This document shows, piece by piece, positions 37,418 to 47,848 of a DNA stretch of 64,000 nt. This DNA is from Helicobacter sp. 'house sparrow 1' (lineage in GTDB: Bacteria > Campylobacterota > Campylobacteria > Campylobacterales > Helicobacteraceae): contig NZ_FZQY01000013.1 of the NCBI RefSeq assembly GCF_900199585.1, positions 1 through 64,000 of the forward strand, given 5' to 3'. A program made the position numbers and the translations under genes. Each line of letters starts with the position of its first letter. Within the stretch, counting starts at the first letter, position 1. The notes beneath the pieces were generated by a model, which worked only from the letters and a program-made list of their open reading frames with translations, made no database searches and was not told the DNA's origin.

Positions 37418-38327
37418 AAGGCTTGTAATTATGATTACAGACTCAAAAAAGACATCTTTCTACAATGTTAGTATGTTTTTTAAGCAGATTGTGGCTTATG
37501 TATTGGTTATGATTTGCGCATTTATTACTTTTGTTATCTTTTCCATTGGAGTGATACGCAGCGAAATTGGTAATATTGATGCTAAAAAGGATCTGCTACA
37601 ACAAGAATTTAAAAAAACATTAAAGATTAATAATTTTCTTACAAATGAGATTAATCAAAGAATATCTGAAATGAATGTAGTAGGTGATAGGGTGGATGAT
37701 TTAGAAGATATTATAGGAGTTTCAAAGGATGATAAGCTCCTAGTTCAAGGTAATCTTTTAAGCAGGATTGATATTGCAAACATTACAGGTACTCAAAAAG
37801 CCTTTATTATGAAGTTTATTCCCAATGGACTTCCTCTAGATAAATACCTAAGAATCTCTGCAGGTTTTGGTACAAGGATTCATCCAGTTTTACATATTAC
37901 TCATAAGCATACAGGCATTGATTTTAGTGTAAGTTTAAATACCCCTATTTACGCTACAGCTGATGGGGTTGTAGAATACGCAAGTATGGGGTGGAATGGT
38001 GGGTATGGTGGGTTGATTAAAATTATGCATTCTTTTGGTTTTAAGACTTATTATGCTCATTTAAATTCTCTTGTAGTGGGTAATGGACAGTTTGTAAAAA
38101 AAGGGCAAATTATTGCCTATAGTGGCAATACTGGAGTTTCTACAGGACCTCATTTGCATTATGAGGTTCGTTTTTTAAATAGTCCGATCAATCCCTATAA
38201 TTTTACAAAGTGGAGTATGAAAAACTTTGATATCATTTTCGAAAAAGAAAGGACAATAGCATGGCAATCTTTACTAGCTCTGATCAACAATCTAATGTTC
38301 CCATTAAAGGAGGTGCAGCAACAATAA
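37407..38327 (+). CDS. csd1: Csd1-like M23 endopeptidase
   Basis: Csd1 trims peptidoglycan cross-links to make the helical cell shape. The 306-aa product has the same layout as the gene before it (N-terminal membrane helix at about 25-50, coiled coil, M23 domain) but with intact zinc motifs HTGIDFS, YYAHLN and HLHYEV. The start is a GTG at 37407 with AGGAAG upstream; the first 25 residues align with the Csd2 paralogue, which supports this start. Its last 67 bases overlap ccmA in another frame. Confidence 0.9.
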   Translation: MRNKRLVIMITDSKKTSFYNVSMFFKQIVAYVLVMICAFITFVIFSIGVIRSEIGNIDAKKDLLQQEFKKTLKINNFLTNEINQRISEMNVVGDRVDDLEDIIGVSKDDKLLVQGNLLSRIDIANITGTQKAFIMKFIPNGLPLDKYLRISAGFGTRIHPVLHITHKHTGIDFSVSLNTPIYATADGVVEYASMGWNGGYGGLIKIMHSFGFKTYYAHLNSLVVGNGQFVKKGQIIAYSGNTGVSTGPHLHYEVRFLNSPINPYNFTKWSMKNFDIIFEKERTIAWQSLLALINNLMFPLKEVQQQ

Positions 38328-38647
38328 TTGCACAGGGGACAAAAGTAAAAGGTGAAGTGCATATAACCTGTCATTTGCATATTGATGGTGAGTTTGAGGG
38401 AAATATCTTTTCTAAAAGCACTGTGGTGATTGGTAAAAGTGGTTTTGTAAAGGGTGATATTTATGCTCAAAAGCTTATTGTAAGTGGTGTTTTTCAGGGG
38501 AATACAGAGAGCAGTGTTGTAGAAATACAACCAATGGGTAAGATCGAAGGAAAGGTGGTTACTCCTGAGTTTGTAATTGAAAGAAAAGGGATTTTTGTGG
38601 GCGAGAGTAAAATTATGCAAAAAAATAATCAAGTAGAAAAAAAGTGA
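38261..38647 (+). CDS. ccmA: Bactofilin CcmA
   Basis: CcmA is a polymer-forming bactofilin that places the Csd machinery along the cell. The 128-aa beta-helix protein opens with MAIF, like the H. pylori protein, and contains ATIIAQGTKVKGEVH and repeated hydrophobic-glycine rungs. It starts inside csd1 (67-base overlap), so it is likely translated by coupling or re-initiation. The order csd2-csd1-ccmA-mfd is the H. pylori HP1544-HP1541 order. Confidence 0.93.
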   Translation: MAIFTSSDQQSNVPIKGGAATIIAQGTKVKGEVHITCHLHIDGEFEGNIFSKSTVVIGKSGFVKGDIYAQKLIVSGVFQGNTESSVVEIQPMGKIEGKVVTPEFVIERKGIFVGESKIMQKNNQVEKK

Positions 38648-41628
38648 TTCAATCTAGTCTTTATGCATATTTTTTGCATAACAATCAAGCTAGAATCTTA
38701 ATAGTTGAAAATGATAAAGAAGCGCAAATAGCTTTTCATCTTGCCCAATTTTGCTATGAGCAGAAAATTATAGAAAAAAAACCAATTATCTTACCCGATT
38801 TTAGAGCTAGAATGGGTGATGATATCCGATCTTTTCTAGAAGAATTTTTGCATTTATTGCATTCTTTAAGAATGTTTTATGAAGATTCTAAAAGTTTTTT
38901 AATAGCACCGCTTTCTAGTGTAATTTATAAACTACCAAAAAAAGAGATTTTAGAAGGATTTTATCTCTCTAAAGAAGAACTTTTTGATTTAAATGAGTTA
39001 AAGGAAAAACTCATATGCTTTGGCTATGAGGTTGTTGATGTAATTGAAATGGAAGGAGAAGTAAGTTTTAGGGGAGACATCATCGATATTAGTATACCAA
39101 GGGGCTCAAACTATCGTTTAAGTTTTTTTGATATTGAGTGTGAAAGTATTAGAGAATTTGACGTAAAAACACAAAAAAGCAAACCTCAAGAGATTGATAA
39201 AATTTTTATTCCTCCAGCCTTATTTAATTTGAAAGATTTTGAGTATGAACAATTGTCTCAAAAAATTCTTGAATGTGATTTTGATGTTTTTTCAAAAGAT
39301 TTACTTTCTCTTGGCTTTTGGTTTTTAGATGATTTAGGAATCAAAATTTTAGAAGAGTTTCCTTCATTGATTACAAGAAATGCCAAAGAATACGCACAGG
39401 AGATCTATGAATTTGATCTCCAAGATGCATATGGCTTAGACTTTTTTATGCAATTGCCTATATTAAGTGAGATTAAAGACTATGCAGACATACAGGTGGA
39501 TTCTAAGACAATAGATTATTTTTTAGATTTAAATCAGGATAAAAAGATTACAGTTTTAGTTCCAACTGAATTATTGCAAGAGCAATTTAAAATAAAAGGT
39601 TTAGATACAATTGTTTCAAATCTTGTTGTAAATATTTCTTTGCCAGATTCTTTTATCATTTCTTTGAATTCCTATCCTAAACAAAGGCAAAGACAAAAAC
39701 CTAAAATTGCAATTGATGAACTAAATATAGGTGAGTATATTGTTCATAAAGACTATGGTATAGGTATTTTTAGGGGTATAGAGCAAGTAAAAATATTAGG
39801 ATTTGTGAGGGATTTTATACGCATTGATTATCAAGGAGAGGATTCTTTATTGCTCCCTGTTGAAAACTTAAATTACATTGATCGCTATATCGCAGGATCT
39901 AATACCCTTCCTTTGGTGGATAAATTAGGAAAGGGAAATTTTTTACGACTGAAAGAAAAGATCAAAACCAAATTATTTGAAATCGCAGATTCTATTATTG
40001 CTCTTGCAGCTAAGCGTAATCTTATAGAAGGATACAAGATTGATACTGCTTTACCAGAAATAGAAATCTTTCAAAAAAAATCTGGTTTTGAATTGACCCA
40101 AGATCAGGAAAAATCTATCAAAGAAATTTTTGCTGATTTGGCTAGTGGTAGAGTTATGGACAGGCTTTTAAGTGGTGATGTAGGATTTGGAAAAACAGAA
40201 GTTGCATTAAATGCTATTTTTGCAGTTTGTAAAAATAATCTTCAAGCACTGATGATTGTCCCAACAACTTTACTAGCAATGCAACATTTCAATACTCTAA
40301 GATCAAGATTAACAGATCTTAGGGTTGAAAAGCTTGATCGTTTTGTAAAACCCGTAGATAAAAAGAGAATTTTACAGGGTTTGATGGATGGAAGTATAGA
40401 TGTGGTTATAGGCACTCATAGTCTATTGCAGGCAAAGTTTAAAAAACTTGGACTTGTTGTTATTGATGAAGAACATAAATTTGGTGTGAAACAAAAGGAA
40501 GCGATAAAAGAATTAAGTAAGGATGTGCATTTACTTAGTATGTCTGCTACTCCAATACCAAGAACTTTAAATATGGCACTTTCACACATTAAAGGGATGA
40601 GTCAATTATTAACTCCTCCAAGTGAGCGTCTTTGTACAAAGACTTTTGTAAAAGAAAAAAGCGATTCTTTAATCAAAGAAGTGATTTTAAGAGAGTTAAG
40701 ACGCAATGGACAGGTATTTTATATCCATAATAATATTGCAAGTATTCCAATTATTAAAAATGAGATTAATTCTTTATTACCACAGCTTAAAATTGCAATT
40801 TTACACTCTCAAGTGGATTCTAAAGAGGCAGAGGAGATAATGCTTGATTTTGCACAAAATAAATACCATCTTTTGCTATGCACTTCAATTGTAGAATCAG
40901 GAATCCATCTGCCAAATGCAAATACAATTATCATTGATGGGGCAGATCATTTTGGATTGGCAGACTTGCATCAATTAAGAGGAAGAGTTGGTAGAGGGGA
41001 TAAAGAGGGCTTTTGTTATTATTTAATTGAAGATAAACAAAAGATTACACAAGAAGCAACAAAGAGACTTTTAGCATTAGAAAAAAATTCATTCCTTGGC
41101 AGTGGGGCAATGATTGCTTATCAAGATTTAGAAATAAGGGGTGGGGGAAATTTATTAGGAGAGGCTCAAAGTGGGCATATAAAAAATATTGGCTATAGTC
41201 TTTATCTTAAAATGCTAGAGGATGCAATTTATCAGTTAAGTGGAAAACAAAATAATGAAATAGAAAATGATGTAGATTTGAAGTTACAGGTTTCTGCTTA
41301 TTTAAATCCGAGTTTAATTAATAGCGATACTTTGAGATTAGAACTTTATCGGAGGCTATCTCTTTGCACTGACATTAATGGGGTATATGAAATTGAAAAT
41401 GAAATTCAAGATAGATTTGGAAAACTCGATGTTTATACAAAAAGATTTTTATCTCTAATTCTTATTAAAATTCTAGCACGAGAGGTAAAAATTGTTAGCA
41501 TTTCTAATTTCAAAGAAGACATTACTATAGTTTTTGTAGATCAAACCAAGGAGTTTATCAAAGCAAAAGATGAAGATGAAATCCTTACAAATATTCTGAA
41601 TTTTTTACACAAAAAGCACGAGTTTTAA
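38644..41628 (+). CDS. mfd: Transcription-repair coupling factor
   Basis: Mfd removes RNA polymerase stalled at DNA damage and recruits UvrA. The 994-aa protein has a UvrB-like N-terminal module, an RNA-polymerase interaction domain (LNIGEYIVHKDYGIGIFRG), and the RecG-like motor: GDVGFGKTEVA (motif I), DEEHKFG (motif II), SATPIPRT (III) and QLRGRVGRG (VI). The start is a GTG at 38644, overlapping the ccmA stop by four bases. Length is slightly under the E. coli protein. Confidence 0.96.
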   Translation: MIQSSLYAYFLHNNQARILIVENDKEAQIAFHLAQFCYEQKIIEKKPIILPDFRARMGDDIRSFLEEFLHLLHSLRMFYEDSKSFLIAPLSSVIYKLPKKEILEGFYLSKEELFDLNELKEKLICFGYEVVDVIEMEGEVSFRGDIIDISIPRGSNYRLSFFDIECESIREFDVKTQKSKPQEIDKIFIPPALFNLKDFEYEQLSQKILECDFDVFSKDLLSLGFWFLDDLGIKILEEFPSLITRNAKEYAQEIYEFDLQDAYGLDFFMQLPILSEIKDYADIQVDSKTIDYFLDLNQDKKITVLVPTELLQEQFKIKGLDTIVSNLVVNISLPDSFIISLNSYPKQRQRQKPKIAIDELNIGEYIVHKDYGIGIFRGIEQVKILGFVRDFIRIDYQGEDSLLLPVENLNYIDRYIAGSNTLPLVDKLGKGNFLRLKEKIKTKLFEIADSIIALAAKRNLIEGYKIDTALPEIEIFQKKSGFELTQDQEKSIKEIFADLASGRVMDRLLSGDVGFGKTEVALNAIFAVCKNNLQALMIVPTTLLAMQHFNTLRSRLTDLRVEKLDRFVKPVDKKRILQGLMDGSIDVVIGTHSLLQAKFKKLGLVVIDEEHKFGVKQKEAIKELSKDVHLLSMSATPIPRTLNMALSHIKGMSQLLTPPSERLCTKTFVKEKSDSLIKEVILRELRRNGQVFYIHNNIASIPIIKNEINSLLPQLKIAILHSQVDSKEAEEIMLDFAQNKYHLLLCTSIVESGIHLPNANTIIIDGADHFGLADLHQLRGRVGRGDKEGFCYYLIEDKQKITQEATKRLLALEKNSFLGSGAMIAYQDLEIRGGGNLLGEAQSGHIKNIGYSLYLKMLEDAIYQLSGKQNNEIENDVDLKLQVSAYLNPSLINSDTLRLELYRRLSLCTDINGVYEIENEIQDRFGKLDVYTKRFLSLILIKILAREVKIVSISNFKEDITIVFVDQTKEFIKAKDEDEILTNILNFLHKKHEF

Positions 41629-41670
41629 AGGTTTTTATTATAGAATCTAGGAAATAAAATTAGGATGGAT

Positions 41671-42630
41671 ATGAGGCACTTTTTAACACTTGGAGATTTT
41701 TCCAAAGAAGAAATTGTAGAAATGTTGCAGGTTGCAATTCAAATTAAGAAAGATTTTTTAAACAAGAAAGATTGCAACTTAATGCATAGAAAAATTTTAG
41801 GTATGATTTTTGAAAAGAACTCAACAAGGACAAGAGTAAGCTTTGAAGCTGGGATCTATCAACTTGGAGGAACTGGAATTTTTCTATCAAATAAAGAGAT
41901 ACAGCTTAGTCGCGGAGAGAGCATTGCTGATACAGCAAGGGTGATTGGTTCTATGGTGGATATGGTAATGATTAGAACCTTTGAACATAGCAGGTTAGAA
42001 GAATTTGCAAAACACTGCAAGGTTCCAGTTATTAATGGATTAAGTGATTTGTATCATCCTACCCAAGTAATGGCAGATTATTTGACCATGATTGAGAATG
42101 GTTTTTTTATAGAGGATGATTTTAAAGAATATTCTTATAAGGCAAAACCAAAAGTTGCTTATATTGGAGATGGTAATAATATGACACATTCTTGGATGAT
42201 GTTGGCAGCAAAGATGGGATTTGATATCAGTATTGCAACCCCTAGAGAATATGCACCAAACAAGGAGGTTGTACAAGAAGCACAAAAGATTGCCAAGAAG
42301 AGCGGCTCGAATTTATTTTTATGTGAAGATCCAATAGAAGCAATTAGTCAATGTAATGTAGTGGTAACAGATACTTGGGTTTCTATGGGGCAAGAGGATC
42401 AAAAGGAAAAAAAACAAGAAATTTTTCATAGATATAAGATTGATAATAAGATGATGCAATATGCAGATTCTCAAGCTATCTTTTTACATTGTTTGCCTGC
42501 ATATAGAGGGCAAGAAGTAAGTAGCGAGGTAATTGATGGAGAGCAAAGCAGAGTCTTTCAAGAGGCAGAAAATAGGTTGCATGCACAAAAGGGGATAATG
42601 GTATGGCTTTATCAAAACAGCAAAAGATGA
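41671..42630 (+). CDS. argF: Ornithine carbamoyltransferase
   Basis: This enzyme makes citrulline from ornithine and carbamoyl phosphate. In 319 aa the carbamoyl-phosphate site is NSTRTRVSFE, with HPTQVMADY and the ornithine-binding FLHCLPAYRG near the C-terminus. The start is the ATG at 41671 (MRHFLTLGDF), seven bases after AGGA; a further ATG two codons upstream is less likely. A TAGAAT at 41641-41646 may be its promoter. The run argF, UPF0763 gene, hemN matches Campylobacter jejuni Cj0994c-Cj0992c (from memory). Confidence 0.95.
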   Translation: MRHFLTLGDFSKEEIVEMLQVAIQIKKDFLNKKDCNLMHRKILGMIFEKNSTRTRVSFEAGIYQLGGTGIFLSNKEIQLSRGESIADTARVIGSMVDMVMIRTFEHSRLEEFAKHCKVPVINGLSDLYHPTQVMADYLTMIENGFFIEDDFKEYSYKAKPKVAYIGDGNNMTHSWMMLAAKMGFDISIATPREYAPNKEVVQEAQKIAKKSGSNLFLCEDPIEAISQCNVVVTDTWVSMGQEDQKEKKQEIFHRYKIDNKMMQYADSQAIFLHCLPAYRGQEVSSEVIDGEQSRVFQEAENRLHAQKGIMVWLYQNSKR

Positions 42631-43025
42631 TGGAAATATTACAGGCAAACAACCACGGGAAGATACAAAAAATTAGTGATGATTTATTAGAAATTCAGTT
42701 ACAAAGTGGTGAATTTTCTAATCTTGAACCTTGCTTTTTAAAAGATGATAAAAATAGAGAGTATGTAGTATTGCCTCAAAAGGTTTTGCAAAATATTATT
42801 AGCTTGATTAGAAAGGCACAAGAAGACCGCTTAAAAGTTGAACTTGAGAGAGATATCATTAGTTTTACACCCATTGATTTTGATGATGTAATGAGTGTTG
42901 CTGTTAAAAAAATTGAAGAGTTAAGACAACAGGATGGTAGTTTGCCAAATATTAATACGATACAGCTTATAAAACAAATAAAAAAAGAACATCCAAACTT
43001 ATTTTTGGAATTTCATATTTATTAG
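42603..43025 (+). CDS. UPF0763-like conserved protein of unknown function
   Basis: This 140-aa soluble protein has no catalytic motif I can recognise. By size and position between argF and hemN it matches the UPF0763/DUF2603 family confined to epsilonproteobacteria. The N-terminal half is mixed beta and the C-terminal half helical (IRKAQEDRLKVELERDI). The start at 42603 overlaps argF by 28 bases and is supported by AAGGGG upstream. Function unknown. Confidence 0.6.
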   Translation: MALSKQQKMMEILQANNHGKIQKISDDLLEIQLQSGEFSNLEPCFLKDDKNREYVVLPQKVLQNIISLIRKAQEDRLKVELERDIISFTPIDFDDVMSVAVKKIEELRQQDGSLPNINTIQLIKQIKKEHPNLFLEFHIY

Positions 43026-43033
43026 GGTTTTTT

Positions 43034-44407
43034 ATGATTGATTTTAAAAAAATCTCAGAATATTCTAAATCAGGACCTCGCTATACAAGCTATCCTACGG
43101 CTGTTGAGTTTCACAGTGGATTTGATAATCAGAAATTTAAGCAAGCTTTGGTAAGAAATGATGAAAATAAAAACACTCCTCTTTCTCTTTATGTGCATCT
43201 ACCATTTTGTAGCAGTGCTTGTTATTTTTGCGCTTGTAGCGTGATTTATACAAAGAGTGAAGATAAAAAGGAGCGTTATCTCCAGTTTTTAGAAAAAGAG
43301 TTTTCATTGCTAAAAAAATCAATGAATACACATCGTGAAGTTGTGCAGTTGCATTTTGGAGGGGGAACACCCACATATTTTAGTGCTCACCAGTTGGATA
43401 GAGTAATTAAGTTGGTTCATAATACTTTTGATAATTTTGCATCAAATGCTGAGGTAAGTTGTGAGATTGATCCAAGATTTTTTAATGAAGATCATATGAG
43501 GGTTCTAAAAAATGGAGGTTTTAATCGGATAAGTTTTGGAGTTCAGGATTTTGATGAAAGAGTTCAAAAGGCGATCAATCGCTTTCAAAGTATTGAATTG
43601 ATGCAACAAGTAGTTAAGATTGCAAGGGACTATAATATTTTTTCAATAAATTTTGATTTAATTTATGGACTCCCTCTTCAGACACTTCAAAGTTTTAAAG
43701 AAACCTTAAAAAAATCTGTTGATTTAATGCCAGATAGATTTGCAATTTTTAACTATGCACATGTTCCTTGGATAAAAAAAACAATGGGAAATATTAATGA
43801 GAAAGATTTGCCAACACCTGAAGAAAAGCTAGAGATTTTAAAATACACAATCGAGTTTTTATCATCTTGTGGTTATAAGATGATAGGAATGGATCATTTT
43901 GCAAAGGAGGATGATGAGCTCTATATTGCAAGTCAAAAAGGAGAGCTCAGGAGAAACTTTCAGGGTTATACTACCAAAGGATTTTCTCAAACCATAGGCA
44001 TAGGATTAACTTCAATTGGAGAAGGCATAGATTATTATGCTCAGAATTTTAAAGATATGCAACAATATGAAGATGCTATTGATAGAGGAATTTTACCTAT
44101 TGAAAGAGGGATTGATCTTAGCTTTGATGATATATTGCGCAAAGAAGTGATTATGCAATTAATGAATAATGCAAGATTATTATTTCACAAGATTGAAAAA
44201 AAATATAATATAAATTTTAAAGAATATTTTTCCAAAGAATTAGAGGTGCTTAGGAATTTTGAAAAAGATTTGCTTTTAGAGATAAGAAAGGATGGCATCT
44301 TTGTCAATTCTACTGGTGGAATGTTGATTAGGAACATTGCAATGTGCTTTGATGCATATTTAGAAAAAATACCTCTAGAACAAAGGCGTTTCAGTAAAAC
44401 GATATGA
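43034..44407 (+). CDS. hemN: Oxygen-independent coproporphyrinogen-III oxidase
   Basis: HemN is a radical-SAM enzyme that decarboxylates coproporphyrinogen III in heme synthesis under low oxygen. The 457-aa product has the opening SGPRYTSYPTA, the iron-sulfur motif PFCSSACYFCAC, and the HFGGGTPTY segment. Its length and the FSQTIGIGLTSIGEG segment support true HemN rather than the HemW paralogue. The stop overlaps the ATG of the downstream ferredoxin-like gene by four bases. Confidence 0.95.
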   Translation: MIDFKKISEYSKSGPRYTSYPTAVEFHSGFDNQKFKQALVRNDENKNTPLSLYVHLPFCSSACYFCACSVIYTKSEDKKERYLQFLEKEFSLLKKSMNTHREVVQLHFGGGTPTYFSAHQLDRVIKLVHNTFDNFASNAEVSCEIDPRFFNEDHMRVLKNGGFNRISFGVQDFDERVQKAINRFQSIELMQQVVKIARDYNIFSINFDLIYGLPLQTLQSFKETLKKSVDLMPDRFAIFNYAHVPWIKKTMGNINEKDLPTPEEKLEILKYTIEFLSSCGYKMIGMDHFAKEDDELYIASQKGELRRNFQGYTTKGFSQTIGIGLTSIGEGIDYYAQNFKDMQQYEDAIDRGILPIERGIDLSFDDILRKEVIMQLMNNARLLFHKIEKKYNINFKEYFSKELEVLRNFEKDLLLEIRKDGIFVNSTGGMLIRNIAMCFDAYLEKIPLEQRRFSKTI

Positions 44408-44670
44408 GTCTATCTAAGGAAGTCTCAAATGCTTGTATAAAGTGTGCCAAGTGTATCCCAATTTGTCCTAGCTATGAGGTTTATAGAGATGAAATACACT
44501 CCCCAAGAGGGTTTTTAGAGTTAATTAGGCAGTATTATCAAGGAAACCTAGAGCTTAATCAAGACCTGCAAGCTATCTTAAATTCCTGTTCTTTATGTGG
44601 TGATTGTGTAAAAAAGTGTCCTATTGATCTTCCAATTGATGAAGCTATAAGATTATTGAGAGCAGGGTAA
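44404..44670 (+). pseudogene. GlpC-like 2x[4Fe-4S] protein, truncated
   Basis: The 88-aa product carries two iron-sulfur motifs, CIKCAKCIPICP and CSLCGDCVKKCP, as in the N-terminal domain of GlpC/LutB-type electron-transfer proteins. A homologue follows hemN in H. pylori (HP0666) and Campylobacter (Cj0991c), from memory, and is far longer because it also has cysteine-rich CCG domains. Here the frame stops at 44670. Another frame continues directly (44661-44726) as a helical stretch of the kind that follows in full-length homologues, so a frameshift is likely. A small stand-alone ferredoxin is the alternative. Confidence 0.6.
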
Positions 44671-45185
44671 AAAGTCATTTTAAAAAGTTTCTTTTAAAGC
44701 ATAAAAAATTAGGAGAATTTATTTTTTAAATATATTTTTTTGATGCCTTTCTAAAAAACTGCTTTTTTATAATCCCAAATTTTTTTAAAATTAGTTTTTA
44801 TGAGATTTTGATTTAAAAATAGATAAAAATTAGATACAAAGGAGCCATTCTTTTTATTTTAAAAACCATAATTATCTAGAAAATATAAAATACTGGTTAG
44901 GGCTTTATTTAATATGAATACCAGTTTGGCTAAAAGTATAAAGATATTTAGCAATATCAGTAAAAGATTATAAAAAAGATTTTTAACTTAATAAAATACT
45001 TTGAATGATTAGTGATTTAAAACATCAAGAATGCAAGAAAGCAACTCCTTTATTTAAAAAATTCTTGATGTTTTTTAATCAAGCCCATCTACAATGTTTG
45101 CAGAATGTAATATATAGATTACAAATAAACCTTATGAAGATAGGATTCTGTGGGTTATTTCCACCTATAGTTTAAAACACAAACA
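44671..45185. other. 515-bp AT-rich convergent gap, likely decayed gene
   Basis: No intact gene is seen between the iron-sulfur gene (+) and pseB (-). The left part may be the decayed remainder of the iron-sulfur gene (short out-of-frame helical segments to about 44815). A weak 6-bp hairpin lies at 44892-44925 and a strong 14-bp hairpin at 45019-45074. Nothing else is recognised. Confidence 0.5.
45019..45076 (+). terminator. 14-bp hairpin with T run
   Basis: Perfect arms at 45019-45032 and 45061-45074 enclose a 28-base loop; T residues run 45071-45076 on the plus strand. The minus strand has a shorter T run, so it could end both the hemN operon and the pseB transcript. The long loop and the distance of about 350 bases from the last plus gene leave room for a small RNA ending here. 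Confidence 0.55.
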
Positions 45186-46181
<996 letters not shown>

Positions 46182-46186
46182 TTACT

Positions 46187-47848
46187 CTACCAATGATATT
46201 CCAAGCTTGCAGTTAAGATTCTAAGTTGTCCTAGATTTAAGAGTTGTTGATAAAGACTTTCTCTATTATCCTTGAGAGTTAAAGAATATGCAACTCCTAA
46301 AATAAAATCCCTAAACTTATATTTTCCACCTAAAGAGAACATATAGCCATTAGAATCTGGAATTCCTATTTTATTTTGGGGGCTTGGGGCTTCATCATAA
46401 GCAATGCTTCCCATTAATCTTAAGTTTTTATGATTACTATAAGTTATACCAAGTCTAAAAGTATTGGTATCTCTCCATCCAGCACCCATGTTGCTTACTT
46501 GAGAAAAATCAGCAAGCCCTACCATACTTTTTAACTTATCAGAAGAAAAGTGTGTCACCATACCACTTAAACCAGTATAGATAGCATTATCAAAATCAGG
46601 AGTCACAGAAAAATTAGGACCCTTAGCCCAAAAAGTTCTCTCATAAACTCCTTCAATCCGTAGTTTTTTATCAAAAAACTCGTGTGCATATGCTAGAGTA
46701 AGTATTTCAGGCATATTTACTGCAATATCAAGACTAGTTTGTGTTAGAACATTTCCCATTGCACCACCTACATAGCTTGTGGCTTCAAGACTGCCTTTCA
46801 TATGAAAGGGTACGCTAGAGTTATAAACTACAGAAAACATTCCATTATCAAAAACCCTCAAACTTGCACTCAAGCGATATCCTGCAGACAAATCCTTTCC
46901 TTCGGATTTTTGATACACCTTTGTGGTTCCATACATTGTAGTAGTAGAAGTTTTTACAATATCAGCGATGCTATTGTATTTTCCAAGGGTTATGGTATGC
47001 AAAAATGTTCCAGGGGTAATGAGTTGTTTGAGCATATCTTTTTGACTTTGACTCATTAATTCATTTGGAATATTATCAATTCCGATTGCATCTAAGTCTG
47101 CCCCTGTGAGTGTGATACAAGAGTTATTAGGATCTATGCAAGTAGGACCCCCTAAATTTTGCCCATCCTTCCATTTCATAGGAACATAAACAACATTATT
47201 GAAGCTTCCCATTGCATACATGATTCTAGGTCCAAACCCAAATGAAATTCTATCATTGAAAGTATAGCTGATAGAAGGTGAGAGTTCTACCATCATAATA
47301 AATACATCTTGTAAAAATTCCCCACCTTTGTCTTTCCATTGCATTGCAAGACCAGAAGAAGCCACAAAGCTTGCTCCAAAGGTAAAGCCATTTTTGGTTC
47401 TTGTTTTGTAAAAAAACTTAGGAAGTATAAAATTTGTCGTCCCTGTGGAACCATTAATAATTTGAGAATCTGCTTGGGAGTGTAAAATATCAATATCTGC
47501 TGGAATGACTGAGGGTAAGAGATTAGCAACAGACTGCAAAAAACTGTCATATGCAATTGTTGTATGAGATCTTAATCCTTGATTTGTGGTAGGTACTTGA
47601 AAATTAAACCCAGGAATCTGTATAAGAGAAGTTGCAAACTCAAACTCGCTTTTATTTTCATTCCAATCATTACTAAACCCCATATTGGCAGGATTATAAT
47701 AACTTGCATCAGCACCTCTAGAACCAGCTACATAGGCAGAGTTTAAGGCAGTACCATTAAGAGATTGTTCTTGAACCTTAAATCCCCCAGAATAACAGAT
47801 GCTTAAGGGAAATAAAGAAAAAAATAAAATACTGATATAAGACTTCAT
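46187..47848 (-). CDS. FadL/OmpP1-family outer-membrane protein
   Basis: This 553-aa protein has a signal peptide (about residues 1-19) followed by GGFKVQEQSLNGTALNSAYVAG and the family mark SYYNPANMGF, the N-terminal hatch of FadL-type barrels that pass hydrophobic compounds. The end (LEYHW) is an aromatic beta strand as expected for outer-membrane proteins. At 553 aa it is longer than E. coli FadL (446) owing to surface loops near 230-310. The start taken is the ATG at 47848; an in-frame TTG at 47869 is less likely. Confidence 0.87.
   Translation of the reverse strand: MKSYISILFFSLFPLSICYSGGFKVQEQSLNGTALNSAYVAGSRGADASYYNPANMGFSNDWNENKSEFEFATSLIQIPGFNFQVPTTNQGLRSHTTIAYDSFLQSVANLLPSVIPADIDILHSQADSQIINGSTGTTNFILPKFFYKTRTKNGFTFGASFVASSGLAMQWKDKGGEFLQDVFIMMVELSPSISYTFNDRISFGFGPRIMYAMGSFNNVVYVPMKWKDGQNLGGPTCIDPNNSCITLTGADLDAIGIDNIPNELMSQSQKDMLKQLITPGTFLHTITLGKYNSIADIVKTSTTTMYGTTKVYQKSEGKDLSAGYRLSASLRVFDNGMFSVVYNSSVPFHMKGSLEATSYVGGAMGNVLTQTSLDIAVNMPEILTLAYAHEFFDKKLRIEGVYERTFWAKGPNFSVTPDFDNAIYTGLSGMVTHFSSDKLKSMVGLADFSQVSNMGAGWRDTNTFRLGITYSNHKNLRLMGSIAYDEAPSPQNKIGIPDSNGYMFSLGGKYKFRDFILGVAYSLTLKDNRESLYQQLLNLGQLRILTASLEYHW

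Noticed and set aside
38195-38632. 145-aa open frame on the minus strand
   Set aside because: It is the antisense shadow of csd1 and ccmA; the plus-strand genes have clear families.
44892-44925. 6-bp inverted repeat
   Set aside because: A short stem with a 22-base loop is expected by chance in such AT-rich DNA.
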